NCBI RefSeq assembly: GCF_001905825.1
Contig: NZ_LIVV01000005.1
Location: 202,594-266,593, forward strand
Reading direction: 5' to 3'
DNA length: 64,000 nt
Source: Streptomyces sp. CB02009
Lineage (GTDB): Bacteria > Actinomycetota > Actinomycetes > Streptomycetales > Streptomycetaceae
Part shown: one piece after another, positions 16,941-24,818 of the stretch
Layout: each line of letters begins with the position of its first letter
Numbering within the stretch: position 1 is the first letter of the stretch
The notes under the pieces: model-generated
What the model was told of the DNA's origin: nothing
What the model saw: the letters and a program-made list of their open reading frames with translations, nothing else
Databases searched by the model: none
Translations under genes and position numbers: made by a program

Positions 16941-17000
16941 CCCTCGCGAGCAGGGTCAGCCCCTCGCGAGCAGGGTCAGCCCGTCGCGAGCAGGATCACC
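16941..17000. repeat. three 20-bp tandem repeats at the 3' end of the PH-domain gene
   Basis: Units 16941-16960 and 16961-16980 are identical (CCCTCGCGAGCAGGGTCAGC); 16981-17000 differs at a few positions and encodes the last residues of the PH-domain protein, whose stop lies at 16976-16978. A partial copy begins near 16915. The rest of 16758-16975 shows no gene. Confidence 0.8.
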
Positions 17001-17737
17001 AGGAGCAGCAGCCCGGCCACCGCGGGGCCGACGATCTCGTACGCCCAGCGGACCCGCGCCTCACCGGCCGCGCCCGGGGTGCCCGCCCGGCGCTCGGCGA
17101 GCTCGCGCAGGTCGGCGACCGTCTGGTCGGTGGGCGCGGTGCGCGACGCGCTGTCCCGGACGTCGGCGCTGACCGAGGTGCGGCCGTGCGGGTCGTCCTG
17201 GGAGGCGCGGGAGGCGCGGCGGGCCGCCTTCTTGCGCTGGCGCAGCGAGACGGGGACGGCCCACAGCTGGTACTTGGCGCCGTCCTGGGTGAAGACCTCG
17301 CTGGAGTACCCGGCGCGGACGTCGGCGACCGTCGACCAGGGCAGCGTGATCGACCGGAACGGGTTGCGGATGCGGAGCCGGTCGTCGTTGGCGTAGACGG
17401 CCGGACGGATCGTGAAGGCGACGATCAGCGGCACCGCGAGGAGGAGGCCCGCGAGCGCGAGCCAGGGCGACCGGCCCTCCCCGCGGAACAGCACGTCACT
17501 GGCGAACAGGGCCGCGAGGATCAACAGGAACACCCCGCTGGCGATCCCGAGCGGCGACCGGAAGACGCGGTCGGGGGACTCCTGCCCCGTGGACGGCTGC
17601 CCGGCGGGCTGCTGCCGTGCGGACTTCTGCCCCGCGGGCTTGCGCCCCGCGGGCTTCTTCCCGGCGGACGGCTGCTCGGGGGTCGACTCGCGGCTCGGCT
17701 CGTGGCTGGGCTCGGGGGTCGGCTCGGGGGTCGTCAT
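16976..17737 (-). CDS. PH-domain membrane protein
   Basis: A 253-residue membrane protein. A Pro/Glu/Lys-rich cytosolic N-terminus (about 1-55, with repeated PAGRKPAGQK-like runs) is followed by two helices (about 65-105), a bacterial PH-like domain of DUF/bPH type (YANDDRLRIRNPFRSITLPWSTVADVRAGYSSEVF, about 112-165), a charged linker and a C-terminal helix (AVAGLLLLVILLATG). Such proteins are common in Streptomyces; their function is unknown. It starts 34 bases after the class F sortase stop and is probably co-transcribed. The extreme C-terminus lies in a 20-bp tandem repeat. Confidence 0.75.
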   Translation of the reverse strand: MTTPEPTPEPSHEPSRESTPEQPSAGKKPAGRKPAGQKSARQQPAGQPSTGQESPDRVFRSPLGIASGVFLLILAALFASDVLFRGEGRSPWLALAGLLLAVPLIVAFTIRPAVYANDDRLRIRNPFRSITLPWSTVADVRAGYSSEVFTQDGAKYQLWAVPVSLRQRKKAARRASRASQDDPHGRTSVSADVRDSASRTAPTDQTVADLRELAERRAGTPGAAGEARVRWAYEIVGPAVAGLLLLVILLATG

Positions 17738-17771
17738 GGGGCCGATTGTGCCTCAGTGGGCCGGTGGGGGC

Positions 17772-18419
17772 TCAGGCGGCCCGCGTGGCCACGAGATCGG
17801 CGTACAGAATGATGTTGTCGGGGCGGTGGCCGTCGACCAGCTCGCCGCCGCAGGTGATGAGGCGCAGCTCGGGACGGTCGGTGTCGCCGTACACCTTGGC
17901 CGTCGGGAACGCGCCCTTGCCGACCTGCTCCAGCTCCCTGACCCGGAAGACCGCGGTGGTCCCGTCGGCCCGGGTGACGCTGATCTCGTCGCCGACCGCG
18001 ACCTCGGAGACGTTCTTCAGCACGGCGGGGCCCCGGGCGGTGTCGAAGTGCCCGATGAGGACGGCGGGGCCGGTCTGCCCGGGCGTGACGCCCTTGTCGT
18101 ACCAGCCGATCCGGTCGGCGTCCACGACCGAGGGGACCTCGACGGTGCCGTCGGCGGCGAGCCCGAGCTCCAGGACGGGCCCTGCGGCGCCGGTGTCGAC
18201 CCCGGCGGCGGGGACCCGGACCCGCACGGGCAGGGAACGGGCGAGCGGGCGGACCGGAGCGGAGCTCGCGGTCGGCGCGGGGGCCGAGGTGGCCCCGGAG
18301 ATCCGCGCGGGAGGGGTGACGACCTGCTGCCCGCCGCCGGCCGAGCATCCGGTGAGCGCGGCGAGGACGGCACACAGGAGGACGGGGGCGATACGGGCGG
18401 GGTGACGGCGACGGTTCAC
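17772..18419 (-). CDS. class F sortase (lipoprotein-like)
   Basis: A 215-residue exported sortase. The N-terminal VLLCAVLAALTGCS carries a lipobox (LTGC), so it may be membrane-held through lipid. The catalytic His lies in VLIGHFDTA (about residue 121), the Cys in LRLITCGG (about 190) and the Arg just after (about 200), all retained, with WYDKG and GPAVLIGH typical of class F. Class F sortases attach surface proteins to the actinobacterial wall. GTG follows GGAG; an upstream His/Pro-rich extension was rejected. The adjacent 469-residue protein is its likely substrate. Confidence 0.87.
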   Translation of the reverse strand: MNRRRHPARIAPVLLCAVLAALTGCSAGGGQQVVTPPARISGATSAPAPTASSAPVRPLARSLPVRVRVPAAGVDTGAAGPVLELGLAADGTVEVPSVVDADRIGWYDKGVTPGQTGPAVLIGHFDTARGPAVLKNVSEVAVGDEISVTRADGTTAVFRVRELEQVGKGAFPTAKVYGDTDRPELRLITCGGELVDGHRPDNIILYADLVATRAA

Positions 18420-18484
18420 GGGCGGGCTCCGGGCGGGGGCAGAGGGCGGACGGGGGACGGGGTCAGACGGACGGCGGACGGGGT

Positions 18485-18521
18485 CCGGCCGGTCGCCGCG
18501 TGGGACGCGGCGACCGGCCGG
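18485..18521 (-). terminator. hairpin between the sortase substrate gene and the class F sortase
   Basis: Perfect 17-bp stem (CCGGCCGGTCGCCGCGT and its complement) with a GGG loop. Around it (18540-18670) are GGTGCGGGTGCCGCAAGG-type repeats without a gene. It may give the substrate mRNA a separate 3' end from the sortase. Confidence 0.65.
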
Positions 18522-18680
18522 GGGTGGGGTGTCGCTCCCGCTCGGGTCAAGGGGCAGGGAGTCGGGGTGGAGCGGGTGGTGCTGGTGGTGCTGGTGCCGC
18601 AAGGTGCGGGTGGAGCGGGTGGTGCGGGTGCCGCAAGGAGCGGCTGGTGCGGCTGCCGCGGGGCGCGGTGCGCCGGCGGG

Positions 18681-20090
18681 TCAGACGCGGGCCGCCGCGT
18701 ACCGGCGGCGCAGGACCACGAAGCCCAGGCCCGCGGCGGCGAGCGAGGCCCCGGCACCGGCCGCGAGCAGCGCGGTGCCGTCGTCCTCGGTGCCGAGCTC
18801 GGCACCGGCGGCGACCGCGCCCTTGGGGATGACGGAGGTCTGACCGGCGTGGGTGGTGACGCCCGTTCCGGTGCCGCTGCCGGTACCCGTGGCCGTGCCG
18901 GTGCCCGCGGTGCCGTTCGACGTACCGCCCGGGGCCGTCTCGAACGTGCAGCCCTTCGGCAGCTTCGGGAAGGCGTGCGTGGCGCCCTTGGCACCCGGGC
19001 CGCCCTCGACCTGGGTGAAGAGCGACGGCGTGGCGCTCTGCGGGTCGATGATCCGGCCGACGAAGCCGACGCTCTTCGGCAGCGACGGGTGCGCCCGGTC
19101 GACCATCGCGAAGACCTGGTCCTTGCCGTTGTCGTCGGCGGTGCTGAACTCGGCCAGCGGACCCTGCCGGGTCATGAACAGCTCGGCCTTCGTGCCCGCG
19201 CCGATGGCGACGGTACGGCTGACCGTGCACGTGCCGAGGACGACGGTGGACCCGCCGGTGCCCGGCCCGGTCTGCGTGCCGCCCGCGGCGACCGGCTGCG
19301 GGGCGCCCTGCTTCGACGCACCGGGGACGTACGCGGCGAACTGCCCGTCCTGCTCCAGGACGACGACGGCCTTGCCGAAGGTCCAGACGGAGCGGACGCC
19401 GGTCACGTAGGTGTAGCCGCGGCCCTTGCCGTTCTCGATCAGCTGGAGGCCGAAGCGGCCGTCCTTCCTGTCGAGCTGGACGACGGTCCCGTCGGCGAGG
19501 CGGTAGGTGCCGGGCTTGGGTCCCGCGATGTTGCCGGCCCAGTTGTGGGTGGTGCCGTCCGGGTTGAGGACGAAGAACTCGCCGTTGTCCTGGCCGGCGG
19601 CGGAGCGGGTGACGGCCTCCAGGACGCCGACCGGGTGGCCCTCGCGGAACAGCTCGGCGCGGTGGTTCTGCGCGTTGACCTTGTAGATCCTGGCGACGGT
19701 GCCGGTCAGGAGGGTCTCGGTGCGGACGAGGGTGCCCTGCGCGGTGCCGCCGGCCGTGACGCTCTCGGGACCCTCGGCGCCCTCGGAGCCCGCGTCGCCC
19801 TTCTGGGGCTTCGCACCCGCATCGCCCCGCACACCCTTCGCGTCCTTCGCGTCCTTCACGCCCTTCGCGGTCTTCACCGCGTCCGTGGCGTCCGTGCCGC
19901 CCTCGGCCGGAACCTCGTCGGACGGCTTGACGTCGGCGGACCGTACGCCGGACGAGGCCGGCGAGGTGGTCGCGGGCGCGGCGGTGACCGGTCCGTCGGC
20001 GGCGAAGGCGGTGCCCGCCGCCACGGCGGGGGTGAGGGCGACGCCCGCGACGAGGGCGGTGGTGATGGCGGTGCGAAGGGCGGTGCGCAT
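18681..20090 (-). CDS. secreted surface protein, probable class F sortase substrate
   Basis: A 469-residue protein with signal peptide (cleavage after AAGTAFAA, about 31), a low-complexity Ala/Asp/Lys-rich segment (about 32-105), a large soluble domain (about 115-370) with no family I recognise, a GTGTGT-rich linker, the motif TSVIPKGAVAAGAE, a hydrophobic helix and a basic tail. Pro-x-Gly-Ala-Val-x-x-Gly just before the helix resembles sorting signals of proteins paired with Streptomyces class F sortases; there is no LPxTG. ATG follows AGGAGT. The sortase gene is next on the same strand. Confidence 0.78.
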   Translation of the reverse strand: MRTALRTAITTALVAGVALTPAVAAGTAFAADGPVTAAPATTSPASSGVRSADVKPSDEVPAEGGTDATDAVKTAKGVKDAKDAKGVRGDAGAKPQKGDAGSEGAEGPESVTAGGTAQGTLVRTETLLTGTVARIYKVNAQNHRAELFREGHPVGVLEAVTRSAAGQDNGEFFVLNPDGTTHNWAGNIAGPKPGTYRLADGTVVQLDRKDGRFGLQLIENGKGRGYTYVTGVRSVWTFGKAVVVLEQDGQFAAYVPGASKQGAPQPVAAGGTQTGPGTGGSTVVLGTCTVSRTVAIGAGTKAELFMTRQGPLAEFSTADDNGKDQVFAMVDRAHPSLPKSVGFVGRIIDPQSATPSLFTQVEGGPGAKGATHAFPKLPKGCTFETAPGGTSNGTAGTGTATGTGSGTGTGVTTHAGQTSVIPKGAVAAGAELGTEDDGTALLAAGAGASLAAAGLGFVVLRRRYAAARV

Positions 20091-20228
20091 AACGACTCCT
20101 GGAGATCAGGCAGGTGGATAGTGAGTCGCATGCCGCTTTTTCTCAGTCCGTTCGGGGGGTTCGGCGAGGTCTGGCCGGCTGCTGGGAAAGAATCTATTGA
20201 TCTTGCATTCAGGACGTGTCCACTCCAT

Positions 20229-20244
20229 GTCACGGGCCTGTGAC
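20229..20244 (-). promoter_or_regulatory. possible AfsQ1-type box in the sortase-substrate/deoC intergenic region
   Basis: GTCACGGGCCTGTGAC fits the AfsQ1 pattern GTnAC-n6-GTnAC, 139 bases before the sortase-substrate ATG. The 315-bp gap 20091-20405 otherwise holds C-rich sequence and the deoC promoter. The match is short and could be chance. Confidence 0.3.
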
Positions 20245-20380
20245 AGGCCTCCCCGCACCCTCCCCGCCCGCCCTGCCGGCGCCCTCCCCTCACCCTCCCC
20301 GCACCCTCCCGGCGCACGCACCACGCCGACCGCCCGGCTGTGACCTCGGGCTCTGTGAAGCCCCTCCCCTGTACAGGTCG

Positions 20381-20392
20381 CTACGCGCGTAG
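20381..20392 (+). promoter_or_regulatory. palindromic operator CTACGCGCGTAG at the deoC promoter
   Basis: Perfect copy of the nucleoside-regulon palindrome. A -10-like TATGCT (20394-20399) begins one base after it and the GTG of deoC lies six bases beyond, so a protein bound here would block RNA polymerase and the transcript may be leaderless. Confidence 0.78.
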
Positions 20393-20405
20393 ATATGCTC
20401 GACTG

Positions 20406-21371
20406 GTGACCATGCCCACCACTGCATCCGCAGCATCCGCATTCGCCGACGTGACCGCGTCCGACGGTGCGCTGCGCCGCTTCCTCCACGGGCTGCCCGG
20501 CGTCGACGCCGTCGGCCTGGAGGCGCGCGCCGCGTCCCTCGGCACCCGCTCGATCAAGACCACGTCCAAGGCGTACGCCATCGACCTGGCCATTTCCATG
20601 ATCGACCTGACGACGCTCGAAGGCGCGGACACCCCGGGCAAGGTCCGGGCGCTCGCCGCCAAGGCCGTCCGTCCCGATCCGACCGACCGCTCGACCCCGA
20701 CGACCGCCGCCGTCTGCGTCTATCCGGACATGGTGGCCACCGCCAAGGCCGCCCTCGCGGGCTCCGGCGTCAAGGTCGCCTCGGTCGCCACCGCCTTCCC
20801 GGCCGGCCGCGCGGCGCTCCCCGTGAAGCTCGCCGACACGGCGGACGCCATCGCCGCGGGCGCCGACGAGATCGACATGGTCATCGACCGTGGCGCCTTC
20901 CTCGCCGGCCACTACCTGCAGGTCTTCGAGCAGATCGCCGCGATCAAGGCGGAGTGCGGCGACCGCGCCCGCCTCAAGGTGATCTTCGAGACCGGCGAGC
21001 TGTCCACGTACGACAACATCCGCAGGGCCTCCTGGCTCGGCATGATGGCCGGCGCGGACTTCATCAAGACCTCGACCGGCAAGGTCGCGGTCAACGCCAC
21101 CCCGGCCAACACCCTGCTCATGCTGGAGGCCGTGCGCGACTTCCGCGCCCAGACCGGCGTGCAGATCGGTGTGAAGCCGGCCGGCGGCATCCGGAACACC
21201 AAGGAAGCGATCAAGTTCCTGGTTCTCGTCAACGAGACCGTGGGTGAGGACTGGCTGGACAACCACTGGTTCCGCTTCGGTGCCTCCAGCCTGCTCAACG
21301 ACCTGCTGATGCAGCGCCAGAAGCTGGCGACCGGCCGTTACTCCGGCCCCGATTACGTGACGGTGGACTGA
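20406..21371 (+). CDS. deoC: deoxyribose-phosphate aldolase
   Basis: A 321-residue cytosolic class I aldolase that splits 2-deoxyribose-5-phosphate into glyceraldehyde-3-phosphate and acetaldehyde. The Schiff-base Lys lies in DFIKTSTGK (about 221), the proton-relay Lys in GVKPAGGIR (about 257) and the catalytic Asp in EIDMVIDRGAF (about 160). It is longer than E. coli DeoC through N- and C-terminal extensions common in actinobacteria. GTG at 20406 is favoured because the -10 lies six bases before it; ATG at 20412 is possible. The aldehyde dehydrogenase gene starts five bases after the stop, and the pair likely oxidise the acetaldehyde formed. Confidence 0.95.
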   Translation: MTMPTTASAASAFADVTASDGALRRFLHGLPGVDAVGLEARAASLGTRSIKTTSKAYAIDLAISMIDLTTLEGADTPGKVRALAAKAVRPDPTDRSTPTTAAVCVYPDMVATAKAALAGSGVKVASVATAFPAGRAALPVKLADTADAIAAGADEIDMVIDRGAFLAGHYLQVFEQIAAIKAECGDRARLKVIFETGELSTYDNIRRASWLGMMAGADFIKTSTGKVAVNATPANTLLMLEAVRDFRAQTGVQIGVKPAGGIRNTKEAIKFLVLVNETVGEDWLDNHWFRFGASSLLNDLLMQRQKLATGRYSGPDYVTVD

Positions 21372-21376
21372 TCAAC

Positions 21377-22813
21377 ATGGCATCTGCATTCGAGTACGCA
21401 CCGGCGCCCGAGTCCCGGTCCGTCGTCGACATCGCCCCGAACTACGGCCTGTTCATCGACGGCGAGTTCGTCGAGGCGGCCGACGGCAAGGTCTTCAAGA
21501 CCGTCTCCCCCGCCACGGAGGAGGTCCTCTCCGAGATCGCCCAGGCGGGCGCCGAGGACGTCGACCGTGCGGTGAAGGCGGCCCGCAAGGCGTTCGAGAA
21601 GTGGTCGGCGCTGCCCGGCTCCGAGCGGGCGAAGTACCTCTTCCGCATCGCCCGGATCATCCAGGAGCGCAGCCGCGAGCTGGCCGTCCTGGAGACGCTG
21701 GACAACGGCAAGCCGATCAAGGAGACGCGCGACGCGGACCTCCCGCTGGTCGCCGCGCACTTCTTCTACTACGCGGGCTGGGCCGACAAGCTCGACCACG
21801 CGGGCTACGGCGCGAACCCCCGCCCGCTCGGCGTGGCCGGTCAGGTCATCCCGTGGAACTTCCCGCTGCTCATGCTGGCGTGGAAGATCGCCCCGGCGCT
21901 CGCGACCGGCAACACGGTCGTCCTGAAGCCGGCCGAGACGACCCCGCTGACCGCCCTGTTCTTCGCGGACATCTGCCGCCAGGCGGGGCTGCCGAAGGGC
22001 GTCGTCAACATCCTTCCCGGGTACGGGGACACGGGCGCCGCGCTGGTCGAGCACCCCGACGTGAACAAGGTCGCCTTCACCGGTTCGACCGCCGTCGGCA
22101 AGGCCATCGCGCGGTCGATCGCCGGCACCGACAAGAAGGTCACCCTGGAGCTGGGCGGCAAGGGCGCGAACATCGTCTTCGACGACGCCCCGATCGACCA
22201 GGCCGTCGAGGGCATCGTCAACGGCATCTTCTTCAACCAGGGCCAGGTCTGCTGCGCGGGCTCGCGCCTCCTCGTCCAGGAGTCGATCCAGGACGAGCTG
22301 CTCGACAGCCTGAAGCGCCGCCTGAGCACCCTCCGCCTCGGCGACCCGCTGGACAAGAACACCGACATCGGCGCCATCAACTCCTCGGAGCAGCTGGCGC
22401 GGATCACCTCGCTGGTGGAGCAGGGCGAGGCGGAGGGCGCCGAGCGCTGGACCGCCGCGTGCGACATCCCCGAGGCCGGTTACTGGTTCGCCCCGACGCT
22501 CTTCACGAACGTCACCCAGGCGCACACGGTCGCCCGCGACGAGATCTTCGGCCCGGTCCTGTCGGTGCTGACCTTCCGTACACCCGACGAGGCCGTCGCG
22601 AAGGCCAACAACAGCCAGTACGGCCTGTCCGCCGGCATCTGGTCGGAGAAGGGCTCCCGCATCCTGGCGGTCGCCAACAAGCTCCGCGCCGGTGTCGTCT
22701 GGGCCAACACGTTCAACAAGTTCGACCCGACCTCGCCGTTCGGCGGTTACAAGGAGTCGGGCTTCGGCCGCGAGGGCGGCCGTCACGGTCTGGAGGCCTA
22801 CCTCGATGTCTGA
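21377..22813 (+). CDS. aldehyde dehydrogenase (NAD(P)+-dependent)
   Basis: A 478-residue full-length ALDH. Substrate/NAD motifs are VIPWNFPLLMLAWKIAPALATGN (about 155), AFTGSTAVGK (about 234), the general-base Glu in LELGGKGANIV (about 257), and the catalytic Cys in FFNQGQVCCAGSR (about 291). Encoded directly after deoC, it probably oxidises acetaldehyde to acetate. It overlaps the next gene by eight bases, so the two are co-translated. Confidence 0.93.
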   Translation: MASAFEYAPAPESRSVVDIAPNYGLFIDGEFVEAADGKVFKTVSPATEEVLSEIAQAGAEDVDRAVKAARKAFEKWSALPGSERAKYLFRIARIIQERSRELAVLETLDNGKPIKETRDADLPLVAAHFFYYAGWADKLDHAGYGANPRPLGVAGQVIPWNFPLLMLAWKIAPALATGNTVVLKPAETTPLTALFFADICRQAGLPKGVVNILPGYGDTGAALVEHPDVNKVAFTGSTAVGKAIARSIAGTDKKVTLELGGKGANIVFDDAPIDQAVEGIVNGIFFNQGQVCCAGSRLLVQESIQDELLDSLKRRLSTLRLGDPLDKNTDIGAINSSEQLARITSLVEQGEAEGAERWTAACDIPEAGYWFAPTLFTNVTQAHTVARDEIFGPVLSVLTFRTPDEAVAKANNSQYGLSAGIWSEKGSRILAVANKLRAGVVWANTFNKFDPTSPFGGYKESGFGREGGRHGLEAYLDV

Positions 22814-23699
22814 CGTGACCCGTCTTGGCGTCTTCAAGACCTACAAGCTGTACGTCGGGGGCAAGTTCCCCCGCTCCGAGAGCGGCCGGGTGTACGAGGT
22901 GACGGACTCCAAGGGCAAGTGGCTGGCGAACGCTCCGCTGTCCTCCCGCAAGGACGCCCGTGACGCGGTCGTCGCCGCCCGCAAGGCCTTCGGCGGCTGG
23001 GCGGGCGCGACCGCGTACAACCGCGGCCAGATCCTCTACCGCGTCGCCGAGATGCTGGAGGGCCGCCGGGACCAGTTCGTCCGCGAGGTCGCGGACGCGG
23101 AGGGCCTGTCGAAGTCGAAGGCGGCCGCGGTCGTCGACGCGGCGATCGACCGCTGGGTCTGGTACGCGGGCTGGACGGACAAGATCGCCCAGGTCGTGGG
23201 CGGTGCGAACCCGGTCGCGGGCCCGTACTTCAACCTCTCCACGCCCGAGCCGACCGGTGTCGTCACGGTCGTGGCGCCGCAGGACTCGTCCTTCCTCGGC
23301 CTGGTCTCGGTGATCGCCCCGGTGATCGCCACGGGCAACACGGCGGTCGTCATCGCCTCGGAGAAGTCGCCGCTCCCCGCCCTCTCCCTGGGCGAGGTGC
23401 TCGCCACCTCCGACCTGCCGGGCGGTGTCGTCAACATCCTCTCGGGCAAGGCCGCGGAGATGGGCCCGCACCTGGCGGCCCACCAGGACGTCAACGCGAT
23501 CGACCTGACGGGCGCGACCGGGGGCGACCTCGCCCGCGACCTGGAGATCGCGGCGGCGGACAACCTGAAGCGCGTCCTGCGCCCGCGCACCGAGGACTTC
23601 GCGGAGTCCCCGGGCACGGACCGCATGACGGCGTTCCTGGAGACGAAGACCGTCTGGCACCCGACGGGTTCGCTGGGCGCGAGCGGCTCCTCGTACTAG
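22806..23699 (+). CDS. half-length aldehyde dehydrogenase-like protein without catalytic domain
   Basis: A 297-residue protein with the ALDH N-terminal/NAD-binding part only: YVGGKFPRSESGRVYEV, TGVVTVVAPQDSSFLGLVSVIAPVIATGN and PGGVVNILSG. The SxxxG of AFTGS is altered (AIDLTGATGGDLA), the LELGG Glu and the catalytic Cys segment are absent, and the protein ends with a short unrelated tail. Its ATG sits inside the last codons of the upstream ALDH. The same arrangement, one active ALDH plus a Cys-less ALDH-like module, is fused in the ALDH16 family, so this is probably a structural partner, not a truncated pseudogene. Its TAG stop lies in the CTAG flanking a MITE-like element. Confidence 0.82.
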   Translation: MSDVTRLGVFKTYKLYVGGKFPRSESGRVYEVTDSKGKWLANAPLSSRKDARDAVVAARKAFGGWAGATAYNRGQILYRVAEMLEGRRDQFVREVADAEGLSKSKAAAVVDAAIDRWVWYAGWTDKIAQVVGGANPVAGPYFNLSTPEPTGVVTVVAPQDSSFLGLVSVIAPVIATGNTAVVIASEKSPLPALSLGEVLATSDLPGGVVNILSGKAAEMGPHLAAHQDVNAIDLTGATGGDLARDLEIAAADNLKRVLRPRTEDFAESPGTDRMTAFLETKTVWHPTGSLGASGSSY

Positions 23700-23892
23700 G
23701 CCGTCTCTTTCGGATCTTGCCGGTCAAGCCCGTGTCGTCCGGTGCCTGGGGCCTCCCCAGGCCCGCCAGGGCCGAGGGGACGCATCGCAAGGCGGAGAGG
23801 CTCCCGCGTACTGGGCGTACTCGGGTGTCTCGACAACGCGGCGAGGTGCGGTGCCGGGCGGCACGGGTCAGGCAAGATCCGGAAGAGACGGC
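23700..23892. mobile_element. MITE-like element, 193 bp, 22-bp terminal inverted repeats, CTAG at both flanks
   Basis: The left end 23700-23721 (GCCGTCTCTTTCGGATCTTG plus CC) is the inverse complement of 23871-23892 with one mismatch. CTAG occurs at 23696-23699 and 23893-23896, consistent with a 4-bp target duplication. There is no transposase; the interior is non-coding. Likely a non-autonomous relic of an IS family with similar ends. The left CTAG supplies the stop codon of the half-length ALDH gene. Confidence 0.72.
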
Positions 23893-23935
23893 CTAGCCGC
23901 CACCGGACCGCTTCGGCCTGCCGAGCGGTCCGGTA

Positions 23936-23969
23936 CGACAGGCCCCCGGGTGCTCCCGGGGGCCTGTCG
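23936..23969 (-). terminator. hairpin terminator after the TetR gene
   Basis: Perfect 15-bp stem (CGACAGGCCCCCGGG paired with CCCGGGGGCCTGTCG) with a TGCT loop, abutting the TetR stop codon. Confidence 0.8.
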
Positions 23970-24704
23970 TCATGCCCGGCCGCGTTCCACGAGCCCCGCC
24001 ACGCCGTCGAGCACGCAGTCGAGTCCCGTCTCGAACTGCCAGGCCGCGTCGTCCTTGCGCGCGGCCCCCCGCGTGTACCGCCGGTAGGTCGGGTAGCGCC
24101 CGGTCTCCATCAGGTACGACATCTGCGGGGCGAGCCCCCGGCGCGTGTCGTCGGCGCTCTGCCAGCCCTGTTCCTCCATGTACCGGCGCAGCGCGGCCTC
24201 GGACTGCGTGGCCCCGTGGACGTAGGCGTTGACCGCCCGGAACGCGGCCATCATCGTGTCGACGTCGAGCCCGAGCCCGTCGAGTGAGGCCAGCTGGCGC
24301 TCGGCCGCCGCCATCCGGGCCGGGGTGAGCGCGAAGAGCGGCGCCGGCATGTGGGCGAGCCAGGGGTGGCGCAGCATCATCTCCCGGGTCCGCAGCGCGT
24401 ACGCGCGGAGCGTCTCCCGCCAGCCGGTGACCTCGTCCGCCGGTGCCAGCTCGCCGGAGACCCGGTCGATCATGAGCGCCCACAGCTCGTCCTTGCCGTT
24501 GACGTGCCGATAGGCGGCCATGGGCGCGACGCCCAGTTCGGTGGCGACCTTCCGCATGGTCACGGCGGCGAACCCCTCGCGGTCCGCGATGCCGATCGCG
24601 ACCTCGGCGATCCTCCCGGCGCTGAGGGACGCCCGCGGTGCCGCCGCGGGCCGCTCCAGGCGCTCCCACAGCGAGACGTCGTCCGTCTCTTCCTTCTTCG
24701 GCAC
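23970..24704 (-). CDS. TetR-family transcriptional regulator
   Basis: A 244-residue cytosolic repressor. The HTH spans about 35-75 (SAGRIAEVAIGIADREGFAAVTMRKVATELGVAPMAAYRHV), followed by a ligand-binding helical domain like the TetR C-terminal class with a conserved TRPEMML-like stretch (RTREMMLRHPWL). It is divergent from the FMN reductase/DHA2 pump genes, and three phased palindromes lie between them, so it most likely represses both directions and responds to a compound exported or reduced by its targets. GTG follows GGGAGG; a longer frame through the promoter region was rejected. Confidence 0.88.
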   Translation of the reverse strand: MPKKEETDDVSLWERLERPAAAPRASLSAGRIAEVAIGIADREGFAAVTMRKVATELGVAPMAAYRHVNGKDELWALMIDRVSGELAPADEVTGWRETLRAYALRTREMMLRHPWLAHMPAPLFALTPARMAAAERQLASLDGLGLDVDTMMAAFRAVNAYVHGATQSEAALRRYMEEQGWQSADDTRRGLAPQMSYLMETGRYPTYRRYTRGAARKDDAAWQFETGLDCVLDGVAGLVERGRA

Positions 24705-24739
24705 TGGGGCCTCCCTCTCTCGCGTACAGCGTATGCCTT

Positions 24740-24796
24740 GTGGACGCCGTACACATCGGCGTGTACGTTGTACACCAGTCGGTGTACGCCGTACAC
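24740..24796. promoter_or_regulatory. three TetR operators spaced exactly 21 bp
   Basis: GTGGACGCCGTACAC (24740), GTGTACGTTGTACAC (24761) and GTGTACGCCGTACAC (24782) are 15-bp palindromes with a three-base centre; the last two are perfect. Starts are 21 bp apart, two helical turns. A weaker GCGTACAGCGTATGC lies at 24722. All are in the 114-bp gap between the TetR gene and the FMN reductase gene. Confidence 0.85.
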
Positions 24797-24818
24797 AACG
24801 ATGTTCCAGGGGGAACCC

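Noticed and set aside
22806..23699. Truncated pseudogene of an aldehyde dehydrogenase
   Set aside because: The frame is intact, it is translationally coupled to the active enzyme and its codon use is normal; the half-length form fits a known two-module family better than decay.
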